From positions 1 through 64,000 of the forward strand of contig WION01000264.1 of assembly GCA_015039365.1 (NCBI GenBank): a stretch of 64,000 nt of DNA, written 5' to 3'. Shown here in pieces: positions 11,044-22,552 of the stretch (position 1 is the first letter of the stretch; the number at the start of each line of letters is the position of its first letter). A program made the position numbers and the translations under genes. This DNA comes from Amanita rubescens. Taxonomy: Eukaryota; Basidiomycota; Agaricomycetes; Agaricales; Amanitaceae. The notes beneath the pieces are model-generated. The model was not told the DNA's origin. It did no database searches and saw nothing but the letters and a program-made list of their open reading frames with translations.

Positions 11044-12770
11044 ATGTCCACCTTGCCACAGAAAAGAGAAATGCCCTATGGTGTGTGCTGTATCCGGTAG
11101 GGTTCGAAACAAGATTTAACGTGATAATCAGTGCGATTGGGGCAATCGGGTCTGAAGGTCTCTAGGATCGTATTGGGATGTATGTCGTACGGAACTCCCG
11201 AGTGGGAAAGCTGGGTATTAGGCGAAGAGGAATCTCTCAAGATGATTAAGGCTGCGTAAGTTTGAAGTTGCACCTGTAAGGGTTGTACTGAGCTACAACT
11301 AGGTACGATGCTGGGATCAATACATTTGACACAGCTAATGTATGGCTCCGTGCTCTGAATCGTCCGTATGATAGCGAGCTAATTCATTGATCAAGATCTA
11401 CTCCAACGGTGTATCTGAGATCGTTCTTGGGAAGGCCATCAAACAGTTCAACCTACCGCGGGACGAAATCGTTGTCATGACCAAGGTTACTCCACTTTTT
11501 GCTTCGCACTTCTGCTTCCAGTGGCTCAATCGTGATTCGTTAAGGTCTACTTCGCCGTACCCGAATCTCCTGTACTCTCCTTCATGAAGACAGGCCTGCC
11601 CCCGGATGAATATGGATTTGTCAATCGACACGGTTTGAGTCGCAAGGTAATGTCCTGCTTTGCAGTAAACGCACGTCTGTGTTAAAGGATTCCTAGCACA
11701 TCTTTGACTCCGTCAAAGCTAGCTTGAAGAGGCTTCAGTTGGATTACATCGACGTATTGCAATGTAAGATACATCATCCGTTTCTTGGATTATCTTGACC
11801 ATGTATCCTAGGTCATCGCTTCGATTCAAACACGCCGATTGCAGAGACTGTATGACAAAGTTTAATTTTACTTTCAGGAGATGTTGATTGTACCAACAGA
11901 TGGAGGCACTCCATGACGTTGTCAAGGCCGGATATGTGCGATACATTGGCATGTCATCCTGCTGGGCTTGGCAATGTAAGTTCCAATCATTTCATTGGCA
12001 ATCTCATCATTCTTACCTCCGCTAGTCCACGCTATGCAAAGTACTGTTATCCATTTACACAAGTTCCATTTAATAATCCAATCCCATCGTGAAACTGACA
12101 GACTATTCTATCGCGAACAAATTGACTCCATTCATATCGATGCAAAACCATTATAGCCTTGTTTATAGAGAAGAAGAGCGCGAAATGATGCCCACGCTCA
12201 AGGTTTATCAATAATTGTACCTCGCCTGTTCACCCTCTGATTGTTCTATACGGGCAGCACTTCGGCGTTGGCTCAATCCCTTGGTCCCCTCTTGCTCGCG
12301 GTATTCTCAGTCGTCCCCCTGAAACGAAAACACAACGGAGTGAGATAGACAGGTAATACGAGTCTTATTCCTATTGGAAGTCGCTAAGACTGCTGCAGGG
12401 CTATTCCTAGATATGAAACGGATGTTACGAGCAAAATTATTGAGCGTGTCGAAGAGATTGCGAAGAAGAGGAATATTAGTATGGCGCAAGTAGCGCTTGC
12501 CTGGGTCTTGTCCAAGGATGGTGGGTTGTTCGGTTCTTGGAAGTAGCCCATCTGAGCATACACATCAGCTGTCACGGCGCCAATTGTGGGCACCTCTTCG
12601 GTTGAGAGATTAAATGACACAATCAGTATGTCTTAACCTGTTCTCTGCGCGCCGTTTTCTGTTTCTAAATTCTGACTATAACAGAGTCCGTGCAAGTCAA
12701 GTTGACGGACGAGGAAATACAGTACCTGGAGGAGCCATATAGTCCGAGATCCATTATTGGTCATACTTAA
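11044..12770 (+). CDS. Aldo-keto reductase, tandem copy 1
   Basis: Splicing about 13 short introns gives a complete protein of about 345 residues, from MSTLPQKREMPY to 'SPRSIIGHT'. Key pieces in order: 'VRLGQSGLKVSRIVLG', 'YDAGINTFDTAN' plus 'IYSNGVSEIVLG' (catalytic Asp and Tyr), 'EIVVMTK' (catalytic Lys), 'LQLDYIDVLQ' plus 'CHRFD' (catalytic His), 'AGYVRYIGMSS', 'GVGSIPWSPLARGIL' and 'ISMAQVALAWVLSKD' (cofactor-binding end). The full AKR tetrad is present. It belongs to the NADPH-dependent, aryl-alcohol-dehydrogenase-like group. Every junction has GT and AG in frame, so I consider it intact. Copy 2 is nearly identical, introns included. The physiological substrate is unknown; clustering suggests dosage or detoxification, which is inference. 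Confidence 0.85.
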
Positions 12771-13750
12771 GAGTACGAGAGATATAGATTCGTATTCAAT
12801 GATGGTAAATATCAAGTAACGATTTCATTCTCTGTGCGCACTATCTCTCTCTCTCTTTGTTAATGTCAGAGTGCGCTTCAAGTTGTTGCGGTTCACCTAT
12901 CATCCGGGAACACCTTTATTCTGTTGTCGGCTGATGAGGCTCAGGAGGTCCACCTCCTCCCTTGCTACCAACCCTCAACCGCAAAACAAAAAGACGCGAT
13001 TCAGTGCTATGTCCCTCCCCAAAAAATATGGAGCGGAACCCATAAGCCCTGAGCACCTGAGCATTCAATTCAAGTCCATAGTGGCGGTTCAACACCTGCC
13101 AATCATCCACTATCGATATGAAATTAGGGAATTTGAATCCTGTTCAGTCAGTTGTTATGCACTCCCGGGTCGATGTTACTGCGGGTATAATTGGGAAAAT
13201 GTCCGAGAGGTTATTCCCAGAGTTGCCATAACACAGATCTGGACCAGATCATCGTCTAAGAATAACTTCGACACCAACCATCTCAACGGGCGTCGCCGGA
13301 GCATCGGCGGAATAAACTCTGACGCGCCATGTTCGTTTCTTGGATCTGAGGCTGCAGGGGGCAAGTGACTGGCACAGCCGTACTAGGCGGTGTATTACAA
13401 AAATAGCTGACGTTATTACTCATCGACGCTCAATGATAGCGTGGCACTGGCGGAACCAAATAACTGCCCTAATCCTCATATCTACCAGGGGATGCTTACG
13501 CATGCAGCGGGCCATTGTTCATAATACTCTTGCGTAAGCCGTCCGTTGAACGCATCACCTGTCGGAAGACCGATACTCAGACGCTCAGATTGTAGCCTAT
13601 GCTATTGTACCGATAAAAATTCGGAGGCACGCCGTAATTCGCTACTGAACGTTGTTAACAATGAAATTACTGGAACGCTGTGGCGAAAACGGATACAAAT
13701 ATTTTAGCAGGACTCTTTCGGCTTGGGACCTTCCGCTTCCCTCATGCCGA
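12771..13750. other. Spacer between AKR copies 1 and 2
   Basis: The right half (from about 13430) repeats the sequence upstream of copy 1 (from about 10500), so it is the duplicated 5' flank. A 165-codon frame at 12871-13368 shows no family motif. A CT-rich run lies at about 12845-12858. Confidence 0.5.
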
Positions 13751-13760
13751 TGACGCGTCA
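13751..13760. promoter_or_regulatory. Palindromic TGACGCGTCA element upstream of AKR copy 2
   Basis: Same 10-bp palindrome as at 10899, 143 bp upstream of the ATG at 13904, with conserved flanks on both sides ('CATGCCGA' before, 'TTTCGATTCGGATGG' after). Confidence 0.45.
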
Positions 13761-13903
13761 TTTCGATTCGGATGGCCATCCGCGCCTCTCACGCCGATTA
13801 TTGCCGTGTTTCAACCTTCATCTTATATATCAGCGTTACTGGGTTCTGAGATATTCAGCCTTTCATCGCATCTACCTTACTATCACCAGGAGAAACCACG
13901 ACG

Positions 13904-15624
13904 ATGTCCACCTTGCCACAGAAAAGAGAAATGCCCTATGGTATGTACTGTATCTGGTAGGGTTCGAAACAAGATTTAACGTGATAATCAGTGCGATTGG
14001 GGCAATCGGGTCTGAAGGTCTCTAGGATCATATTGGGATGTATGTCGTATGGTACCCCCGAGTGGGATGGGTGGGTATTAGACGAAGAAGAATCTCTCAA
14101 GATGATTAAGGCTGCGTAAGTTTGAAGTTGCACGTGTATGAGGTACTGAGCTACAGCCTACAACTAGGTACGATGCTGGGATCAATGCATTTGACACAGC
14201 TAATGTATGACTCCATGCTCTGAATCGTCTATATGATAACGAACCGATTGATTGATCAAGATTTACTCCAACGGTGTTTCTGAGATCGTTCTTGGGAAGG
14301 CCATCAAACAGTTCAACCTACCGCGGGACGAAATCGTTGTCATGACAAAGGTCACTACACCTTTTCTTCGCAGTTCGGCTGACTCAATCACGATTCTTTC
14401 AGGTCTACTTCCCGGTGCATGGAATTTCCCTCATGAGGGCAGGCCTGCTCCCGGACGAACATGGATTTGTCAATCAACATGGTTTGAGTCGCAAGGTAAT
14501 AATTCACCTTTTAGTCAACGCGCGTCTGTGTTAAAGGATTCCTAGCACATCTTTGACTCTGTCAAAGCTAGTTTGAATAGGCTTCAATTGGATTATATCG
14601 ACGTCTTGCAATGTAAGATACATTATTCATTTCTTGGATTATCTTGACCATTTATATCAGGTCATCGCTTTGATCCCAACACGCCGATTGCGGAGACTGT
14701 ATGACAAAGTTTAATTACCTCTCTGAAGATGTTGATTGTACCAACAGATGGAGGCACTCCATGACGTTGTCAAGGCCGGATATGTGCGATACATTGGCAT
14801 GTCATCCTGCTGGGCTTGGCAATGTAAGTTCCAATCATTTCATTGGCCGTACCATCTCTTACCTCCGCTAGTCCACGCTATGCAAAGTACTGTTATCAAT
14901 TTGTACCAGTTCCATTTAATAATCCAATCCCATCGTGAAACTGACAGATTATGCTATCGCGAACAAATTGACTCCATTCATATCGATGCAAAACCATTAC
15001 AGCCTTGTTTACAGAGAAGAAGAGCGCGAAATGATGCCCACGCTCAAGGTTTATTAACAATCTTACCCCACCCGTTCATCTTCTGATTGTTTATATGGAC
15101 AGCACTTCGGCGTTGGCTCAATCCCTTGGTCCCCTCTTGCTGGTGGTATTCTCAGTCACCCCATTGGAACGAAAACACGACGCAGTGAGACAGACAGGTG
15201 ATATAACTCTTATTCCTACTCTTGGAAGTTGCTGAGAGTGCTGTAGGTTTATTTCTAGATACAAAGCGGATCATCTGATAACCAAAATCGTTGAGCGTGT
15301 CGAAGAGATTGCGAAGAAGAGGGATATCAGTATGGCGCAGGTAGCGCTTGCCTGGGTCTTGTCCAAGGATGGTGAGTAGGTTGTTCGACTCTTGGAAGTA
15401 GTAGCCAATCCGAAAATGTCAGTTGTCGCGGCGCCGATTGTGGGTACCTCTTCGGTTGAGAAATTAAATGACACGATCAGTATGTCTTGTTCTCCTCTCT
15501 TCACGCTATCCCCTGTTGCTAAATTCTGCTTATAACAGAGTCCGTGCAAGTCAAGTTGACGGACGAGGAAATACAATACCTAGAGGAGTCATACAGTCCA
15601 AGAGCTATTATTGGTCATACTTGA
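13904..15624 (+). CDS. Aldo-keto reductase, tandem copy 2
   Basis: Same exon-intron plan as copy 1 and nearly identical sequence over exons, introns and upstream DNA. It runs MSTLPQKREMPY to 'SPRAIIGHT' and ends with TGA at 15622-15624. The tetrad pieces 'FDTAN'/'IYSNG', 'VVMTK' and 'CHRFDPNTP' are kept. Differences lie mainly in the loop after the first Lys exon ('VYFPVHGISLMRAGLLPDE' versus 'VYFAVPESPVLSFMKTGLP' in copy 1) and around 'KADHLITKIVERV'. No frameshift is needed. The repeat interval between the two ATGs is 2,860 bp. Confidence 0.85.
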
Positions 15625-16640
15625 GAGTAAGAGATGTATAGATGCGTATTTAATATCAAGTTGCGATTTCATTCTTTGTACACGTAACGGAATTGATATT
15701 AGGTCGAGGAAACACAGCATCGACACCATATTGTTTCTCTTCTCGATTTACCGTACAACTTGCCCTTATCGTGTCGCCTACGCGAAGGACATCGGTAAGC
15801 GCTTCCCAAAGGAGCATGGGACCCACTTAGATGTCTTCCTGCAACTCGGTGATATATTTGATAGTCTTGTGCACCCCGGGCGTATCTGTGAGTCTTGAAC
15901 GGCCACTTCAATCCCAGGACTGCGCAAGACATGGTGATGATTGCAGAGTAGGAGCTGAACTCGGCGGTGGAGCGATTGCGGTCCCCGTAATTTTGGAATC
16001 ATCGGGGGCTGCGGAGTACACAGGCGGAGCGCGCAGTGTAGCTCTGGGGGAAGAAGCCAATATGGCCTTGAAGGTTTCTGCCCTGTTTGAAGAGATACTT
16101 TAGCTAACGCATGAGGAATGAGTAAGGCTCGAGGACGGACCTGCCGCCATCTCAGGGGAGTCCGGACTTGGATAGGGTGGTGGACAATGGTAAGTATGCG
16201 AATGCTTGGATCCCGCAAATGGGCGGTTCGTAGAACGGCTACCTGAGAGTCATTGATTTGTCCCGTCCCAGTATGGGAGGGTCCCGATAGAGGAGGGCAC
16301 GGAAGTCGCCGAACGATTAGTCAGGTGAGATCTTGGCGAGCTTTTCGACATTGGTCTCAACTTGTGGGTTGTGGGCCACCGCTTCGCGTGGCATGGTCCG
16401 AGGCTGGGGAATAAAATGCTGTCAGCTGCATGTCACGGCTCACAACAACTGTCTCGTTTGTCGGGAAATGCCATGTCTCGCGTAACACCGAAGGGTTCGT
16501 CGGCAAACCCCGTCCGACTAAGAGATTCAGGCCTCGGAAATTGCTCTCGATCCCCAAAAACTATGCGAAGATTTAACGCTGGTGTCGAGAAAACACAATT
16601 TTGAGCCTCATTACTAGTGGGTTATCTTCATCTTAGCCCA
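15625..16640 (-). pseudogene. Intergenic region with an SH3-like relic
   Basis: On the minus strand at about 16023-16106 a frame reads 'LQGHIGFFPQSYT', which matches the end of an SH3 domain (G-x-x-G-F-F-P-x-S-Y). Alternative frames continue with Pro/Ser-rich pieces such as 'AIAPPPSSAPTLQSSP' and then 'HKTIKYITELQEDI', separated by stops. I read this as a decayed SH3-domain gene fragment. The rest of the stretch shows nothing I can support. Confidence 0.35.
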
Positions 16641-16655
16641 GTCACAAAAGGCTCA

Positions 16656-17145
16656 AATACTGGGATCTCCAGGTGATATGCCTCTATCGCATCGAACTGC
16701 CGCCCCGCGTGCCTCAAAATCTCCCACCACCGTCCAACGAAGCCAAAAACAACACGCTGCAATGATCCAGGTGCGTACAGCACCCATCCCATGCCTTGCT
16801 GCAAGGCTAACAAAGCCCTCCGCACCCAAACAGCCTACTGCCACCCAAAAAAGCCCCAAACTGTCCCCCCGCCGCCCACCTAGGTGCGTACCACGTCCAT
16901 CCTATACCCGGCGAGGCTAAAAATGCGCCACCCACCCCAAACAGCCCACCGTGTGTGGCCCGAGTCACCCTGAAACCGCCACTGCCGTACACCTAGGTGC
17001 ATACCATGTGCACCCCATGCCCAGCGGGGCTTCCGTACACACCATATAGCCCTGTACTGCTTCCCAACGCACCCTGAAATCGCCCACTGCTGCCCAACGA
17101 AGGCATAAACTGCCCTCCCAGACAGGTGCACGAAGGCCCAAGGGC
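16656..17145. repeat. Degenerate 113-bp minisatellite
   Basis: An AGGTGCGTAC-type anchor recurs at 16769, 16882 and 16995, exactly 113 bp apart, with weaker copies at 16671 and 17124. Each unit continues with a C-rich block like 'CCATCCTATACCCGGCGAGG' and then 'CTAAAAATGCGCCACCC'-type sequence. The array is strand-asymmetric (C-rich on plus). The minus strand yields Trp/Gly/Phe-rich open frames, which I treat as by-products of the repeat. Confidence 0.75.
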
Positions 17146-17411
17146 CGTATTGCATCCATACGTATACCTTCGTTTCATTGATGATACATTTACGAGGCTG
17201 TTCACAAAGCGGCGGAAGTTCACCGTACAAGTTAGGAATAAATAGCCCGGATCCACGGATTTTCCAAACAACATCCTCCCATTGCTCAGGTCTACTGCAT
17301 ATCACCCACTCGTAAATTGTTCTCCTCCGTTCAAGGTAGTCCGTACGTGTCGCTCGCAGTGTATGCCCCTCTTTTCGCTGGTGTTTAACTGGGTGCGTAG
17401 TGCAACTTATC

Positions 17412-17834
17412 ATGAAACTCGCCCAGTCACTCGCACTCCTAATCAGTGCATCGTTCACCATCCCTTCCACCCTCGCCGACTTCCACGTCGTACAGGTTAT
17501 CCCTAATCACAGCGGTGCAAGTCTACAAGCTTGCCCTTCAAATTACTACAACTGCAAATGCCTGGTGGACGGTGATCGTGCAGCACTAGTTGCGGTCAAC
17601 TTTCAAGGGGTGGGATTTCTCCCCGACAACTTTTTCTCTATCATACCGGGGCTTTGTGGTATGGGCCAATTGAATTTTTACAAGCAGGGCGATGGACATT
17701 GGGACTTTTATGTGGATGGTGGAGATGGGAGTTTGCAAGGAACGTGTTACCCGAATTCGGCTGACGCGTCGTGTTTTGGCACTGTCGTCTGGCACGATCA
17801 ATTGGTTTGTTACAGTTACATCTGTGGAAATTAG
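17412..17834 (+). CDS. Small secreted cysteine-rich protein
   Basis: A single-exon frame of 140 residues starts at MKLAQS. Residues 1-20 form a clear signal peptide ('SLALLISASFTIPSTLA', cleavage probably after the last Ala). The mature part has eight Cys, enough for four disulfides: 'ACP', 'YNCKC', 'GLCG', 'GTCY', 'ASCF', 'LVCY' and 'YICG'. It is rich in aromatic residues and Gly/Asp. It has no lipase, hydrolase or hydrophobin pattern that I recognise (no adjacent Cys pairs as in hydrophobins). Small secreted proteins of this size are common in plant- or wood-associated basidiomycetes; an effector-like role is only a guess. It lies just downstream of the 113-bp minisatellite. Confidence 0.75.
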   Translation: MKLAQSLALLISASFTIPSTLADFHVVQVIPNHSGASLQACPSNYYNCKCLVDGDRAALVAVNFQGVGFLPDNFFSIIPGLCGMGQLNFYKQGDGHWDFYVDGGDGSLQGTCYPNSADASCFGTVVWHDQLVCYSYICGN

Positions 17835-18151
17835 TTTCAAGGCTCTCTCTCTGTACCGCTTACCTCTTCCCATGATTTCATGTAGATTTGATTACCATCC
17901 TTGTGTATCATAATGACAACCTTGTCAGCCCGAGACTCTAAGGTATTACATACCTGTTATATCCTTCAAAGGAGTGACAATGCTCCACCCTTTTCCGACG
18001 GACGTGACCTCCCAGCCGTTCTAAACGGACACACACTTTCCGCCAAAAAAGTCCGATTACCATGGCCAACCTGGAGATCAGGGCTGTCCGGAAGCCACGC
18101 ACATCAAATCCACTCACGGCTTGACATGGACCTCTCAAGATTCTACATAAA

Positions 18152-18931
18152 GTTGGCCGACGAGCTCATTAATTCGTCTTTCGCACTTCTCTCCGATAAT
18201 AAGCGGTTCGAGCGTCCTTCAAGTATTTGCAAGGGAGAAATATGAAGAATCCAACCTTGACCTTTATGTCGAAGAGACAAAAAGTGCAACGGTACACGAT
18301 TTTTTGACACGAATGGGATATAGGAAATTAGAGTCAAGTATCATAGCGACGAAAGAAGCTCTCGAGCCGGAGGATGATTATCCTGGCAAAACGGAAATAC
18401 AGCGAGTCATGACGTATTCAAGCTCTACTTCTGATAGACAAGTGCAACTCATCCAGACTTCGAGGGAGCCTACTTTGGCGGTTTTGCAATTCCATTCTAG
18501 TGAGTGTCAGGGGAAGCAATTTGGTGCCAGTAACTAAACGGGATGAAAACTTTACGGCGTGTGTCATGAATATTTTAACTGACGTCGAAGCATATTGCCT
18601 GTATCCTTTTTCGACATTCTGCGAGAAAAAGACGCTCGTCTGTGGACCTACTACGCGCAAAATCAATGATGCACTCTCCAAATACGAGAGGAGGGGGTGG
18701 ACCGTTCTGCAGACACAGACAGTCGACTCTCTCTGTATAAATCCGACATCAGAGTATATCATCAAATATCATAGGTGGGTGACGGATTCTGTTGGGCGAG
18801 GAGCTTGGTTGCGAACGACGTCGCTCACTCAGGAGCGAATTCGTCAAGTCGTTGGAATTTTCGTTGGGGAATATCATTCCACAAGTTCCGGTTGTTCGGC
18901 AACTTGGCGGAGGGGGTTACAGAACCAATAG
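18152..18931 (+). CDS. Uncharacterised basidiomycete protein, C-terminal part, possibly broken
   Basis: Two overlapping frames carry a continuous-looking protein: 'SGSSVLQVFAREKYEESNLD', 'VHDFLTRMGYRKLE', 'REPTLAVLQFHS', then in another frame 'ACVMNILTDVEAYCLYPFST', 'LSKYERRGWTVLQ'. I recognise this order as a recurrent Agaricomycete family of unknown function, perhaps F-box-associated. Joining the frames at 18500 (GTGAGT) and 18530 (CCAG) would need an intron of only 31 nt, too short for normal splicing, so the gene may be frameshifted. I see no convincing N-terminal exon. Confidence 0.5.
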
Positions 18932-20640
18932 ATTAGAAATTCACTGCGAGACTAGAGATTCGGGAAGATGTATAGTACCCGTCTGAAGTCGAGACGTAAA
19001 CAAATAAGTTGAATTACATACACTAGCGGGATGGGAAAGAGAAAAATAGTGAAGTAGTGTGGTGACGATGCAGATCGATCGAAGGATAGTGTAAAACGTG
19101 CAACCGAGAACCAGCCGTCGAAAATGCCGAATGGTTGTTGCGAGTGGTGACAACGATGGAGTGAAATTCTTGAACCTGACGGAACACGTAGAAACGGTTA
19201 AAAGAGTGTATATAACGAGATTGAACGCTACATACCTGAAACAATGAACGATGATAAGGAGTACACGAACATTTTGTGGGTTGGGACTCTACGGGAACAG
19301 CGGGAACCTTTCCTCGACGTCTCAGTAGGTGAGAACGGATAAGAATCGATGCCGGTGTTCAGGACCTACTTAGCGCGCTGTACTGGTGATTGTGCAGGTG
19401 GACAATGGGCACGAAGGTCAGCAGCGTTCCTAGTATGAGGTCCGCGCTCAGGCTGACGATCTCGGGTTCATGCCTGGCCAGTTTGAGTTCCCTGCTGTTC
19501 CCAAGCATGAATTCAAAGACAGTAAGGAAAGGTTCCTCTTGCAGATAGTTTTTGGGAAGGCGAGAGGGGATGTCACTATGATTTATTAAGGACGTGGAGG
19601 ATAACGTGTAAGGGAAAAACTTACCGAGATGGACGCGCCTCGGTGATGTGCATCGGGTCTTTGTCTCTGATGTCGAGAGCAGTTGGTGATGGGAATGTCG
19701 GATCAGAGAGACATCATCTAATTAGAGTGGGAGTTGAGGTTCAAGAAGCCTAAGTTCCCGCCGTTGAAGGTCGGTCCAAGTGAGAGTCAGTCTCAGTGCT
19801 CTGACTTCGTTGGGTGCTAGAGACTAGTTGGGTGGAATCAGTGGGCGTTGAGGACACGGTAAGCTGTAGATGGGAAACATAGAAATGGAATCTGTGAGTT
19901 TTTTTTTTGAGGATATGAAACGACGCGCACCTTCCATGTCCATCTCTATGCCGCTTCCTAACCTGACTGGGAGCTATCCAAACATCGTGCATTGGACTAG
20001 GTGTAAAGTGCGCAAGGCAGGACGTCACGCCCATATAGACGGTGACGCGGCCGGTGTTGCGCCGTGCGGGCCTCGGCAGCGTCTGCGACTTCACGTTCTT
20101 GGCCAATCCTGTGCGGCGATGACTTTCAAAGTTCTGATTGGGCATGGGACGAAAGCGTATCATACATGTTGCAGTGCATCGGCGCTGGAAAGAGGACGGA
20201 CTTTCGTTACAAGTCACCTAGGGGCTGACACGAAGATTTCCTCGGACAGAGAGGATGGAATCTGTTTCAGATCGTCTCGACTCTCAAGCTCAAGACTCAC
20301 TGACCGACGCCAACAAAACTTGAAATTCCTCTCTCCCAGCTCTAGCGCCGGGGAATGAGGTGCGCGACTCGCCTCGAAAAGGTTTTTTGGATAACTTGTC
20401 GCACGATAATCGTGCTTTCATCTATACCTGAATTCAATTCGGAATTCGAACAGAGGGGCACTGTACTTACAGGTTTGGAAATTGTTGCGAAGGCTTACCG
20501 TCCAAATTAGGAAGATTCAACCCACGGGTAAACTTTCGATATTTTTCCTCGTACTCGTCGCTACCCGTACCCGCAACCCACGTCAATCACTAATGCAACA
20601 GTGGTGGATAGAAGCATCAAAATGCCAGGCTATTACGCTG
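18932..20640. other. Gene-poor stretch
   Basis: Between 19400 and 19590 the plus strand has a short open frame with 'GFMPGQFEFPAVPKHEFKDS', protein-like but unrecognised. A 162-codon frame at 19870-20358 has no motif. No other coding signal is supported. Confidence 0.35.
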
Positions 20641-20641
20641 A

Positions 20642-20651
20642 TGACGCGTTG
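20642..20651. promoter_or_regulatory. TGACGCGTTG element upstream of AKR copy 3
   Basis: A one-sided variant (8 of 10 matches) of the TGACGCGTCA palindrome seen upstream of AKR copies 1 and 2, here 89 bp before the ATG and again preceded by the local string GATGACGCG. Conservation in this otherwise diverged promoter argues for function. Confidence 0.4.
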
Positions 20652-20740
20652 TTTTGACACAAGTGTTGGTTCTGCGCCTCTCACGCTGATTCATCTTAAA
20701 TACACGCATTTCATCGCACCGTCCCGTAGAAATTACCACC

Positions 20741-22482
20741 ATGTCTAACCTACTGCAGAAGAGAGAAATGCCTTATGGTGCGTATTCTGTCTCCTGTCGT
20801 TCAAATCAAGCTAAAACGTCAGAACCAGTGCGATTGGGGAATTCTGGTTTGAAAGTATCCAGGGTCATCCTGGGATGCCTGTCCCTTGGTACACCCGATC
20901 GCGAAAGCTGGATTCTAGGCGAAGAAGAGTCTCACAAGATGATCAAGGCTGCGTATGTCTGAAGTTTGACCTATCCGGAATGCAGCATCCTCATTACTCT
21001 GCGACAAATAGCTACGATGCAGGGATCAATACATTTGATACAGCGAATGTATGCGTTTGCAAATCCGCCATATGATAACAAACTAACTGGCCGGTCAAGG
21101 TTTACTCAAATGGGGTATCTGAAATCGTTCTTGGGAAGGCAATCAAAAAATTCAACCTGCCTCGAGATGAAATCGTTATCATGACCAAGGTCACTTCTAT
21201 TTTTTCTTCGGAAATTGAGTGAGCTAATCATCACTCCTGTAGGTCTACTTCCCGGTATTTCCTTCGCCTTCGTTCTCCATGGTTCGTTCTGGCCTGCCCC
21301 CGGATGAATATGGATTCGTCAACCAGCACGGTTTGAGTCGCAAGGTGAATTTCCGCTTTGCAATAGATGCACGTCGGTCACATTGAACGATCAATCAGCA
21401 CATCTTTGACTCCGTTAAAGCTAGTTTGGAACGACTTCAATTAGACTACATCGACGTCTTGCAATGTAAGATTTGTAATACTTCTTTGAATCATCGTTGA
21501 AACCACGTACTAACAGGTCATCGCTTCGACCCCAATACGCCGATTGCAGAGACTGTGGGTTCACCGTGTAGTCAAATTGCGAAGATGTTGATCATGCCAA
21601 TAGGTGGAGGCTCTTCATGACGTGGTCAAGGCTGGTTATGTTCGGTACATTGGCATGTCATCTTGTTGGGCCTGGCAATGTAAGCTTCAAACCCTTTTGT
21701 TGTTGCCATCTCATTAATTGGACCTTCCCTAGTCCATGCTATGCAAAGTACAGTGGTTCGCGCGTTTATGCGATAATCCAATCTCATTGTGACTTCCACA
21801 GGTTATGCCATCTCGAACAAGCTTACGCCGTTCATATCGATGCAAAACCACTATAACCTTGTTTACAGGGAAGAGGAGCGCGAGATGATGCCTACGCTCA
21901 AGGTTGGCTTTTGTTATCTTAGGTCTGCCAGTTCATACGCTGATTGCTTATGCCGATAGCACTTTGGCGTTGGATCAATTCCTTGGTCCTCTCTTGCTAA
22001 CGGTATTCTCACTCGTCCCGTTGGCACAAGAACGCAACGGAGTGAAGTGGATAAGTATGTGATCTTACGCTTTATTCCCGCTGAAAGTAGCTCAAGTCCG
22101 TACAGGTATATTTCGGCATACATCACAGGGGCAGGAGCAGATGTTACGAGTAAAATTGTTAAGCGCGTGGAGGAGGTCGCGAAGAAGAGGGATATCAGTA
22201 TGGCGCAAGTAGCGCTTGCCTGGGTTTTGTCAAAAGATGGTATTTTGTTCAATCTTTGGATGCAATCTGTCTGAGCACACATTTCAGCTGTCACTGCGCC
22301 AATTCTAGGTTCGACTTCTCTGGAAAAATTGAATGACTCAATTCGTATGTTCGCCTGCTCTTGCTCCGTCCTGTTTTGTTAATGTGATTTTGACAGAAGC
22401 CGTGCACGTTAAGTTGACAGGGGAGGAAATACGGTACCTAGAGGAGCCGTACATACCGAGAGCTATTATAGGCCATGTTTAA
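20741..22482 (+). CDS. Aldo-keto reductase, tandem copy 3 (diverged)
   Basis: The same 13-intron plan as copies 1 and 2, but clearly older. The spliced protein runs MSNLLQKREMPY + EPVRLGNSGLKVSRVILG to 'IPRAIIGHV' (TAA at 22480-22482). Tetrad pieces are intact: 'YDAGINTFDTANV', 'VYSNGVSEIVLG', 'EIVIMTK' and 'CHRFDPNTP'. The cofactor end 'ISMAQVALAWVLSKD' and 'APILGSTSLEKLND' is normal for the family. The first intron (GTGCGT to AACGTCAG) retains six nucleotides of exon that copies 1 and 2 lost, giving two extra residues. It lies about 5 kb downstream of copy 2, beyond the minisatellite and the secreted protein gene. Confidence 0.85.
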
Positions 22483-22552
22483 TGGCAATTGTTCTCTAGA
22501 AAAGTTTTTTTTCGATAAATTTAATGTCACACCATCACGCTCCACGTGACGT

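Noticed and set aside
11044..15624. AKR copies 1 and 2 as pseudogenes
   Set aside because: They look broken as raw frames (stops such as TAG after 11095), but the interruptions fall inside introns; splicing restores the complete protein.
16807..17274. Trp/Gly-rich minus-strand proteins
   Set aside because: They follow the 113-bp minisatellite and have no sensible start or domain.
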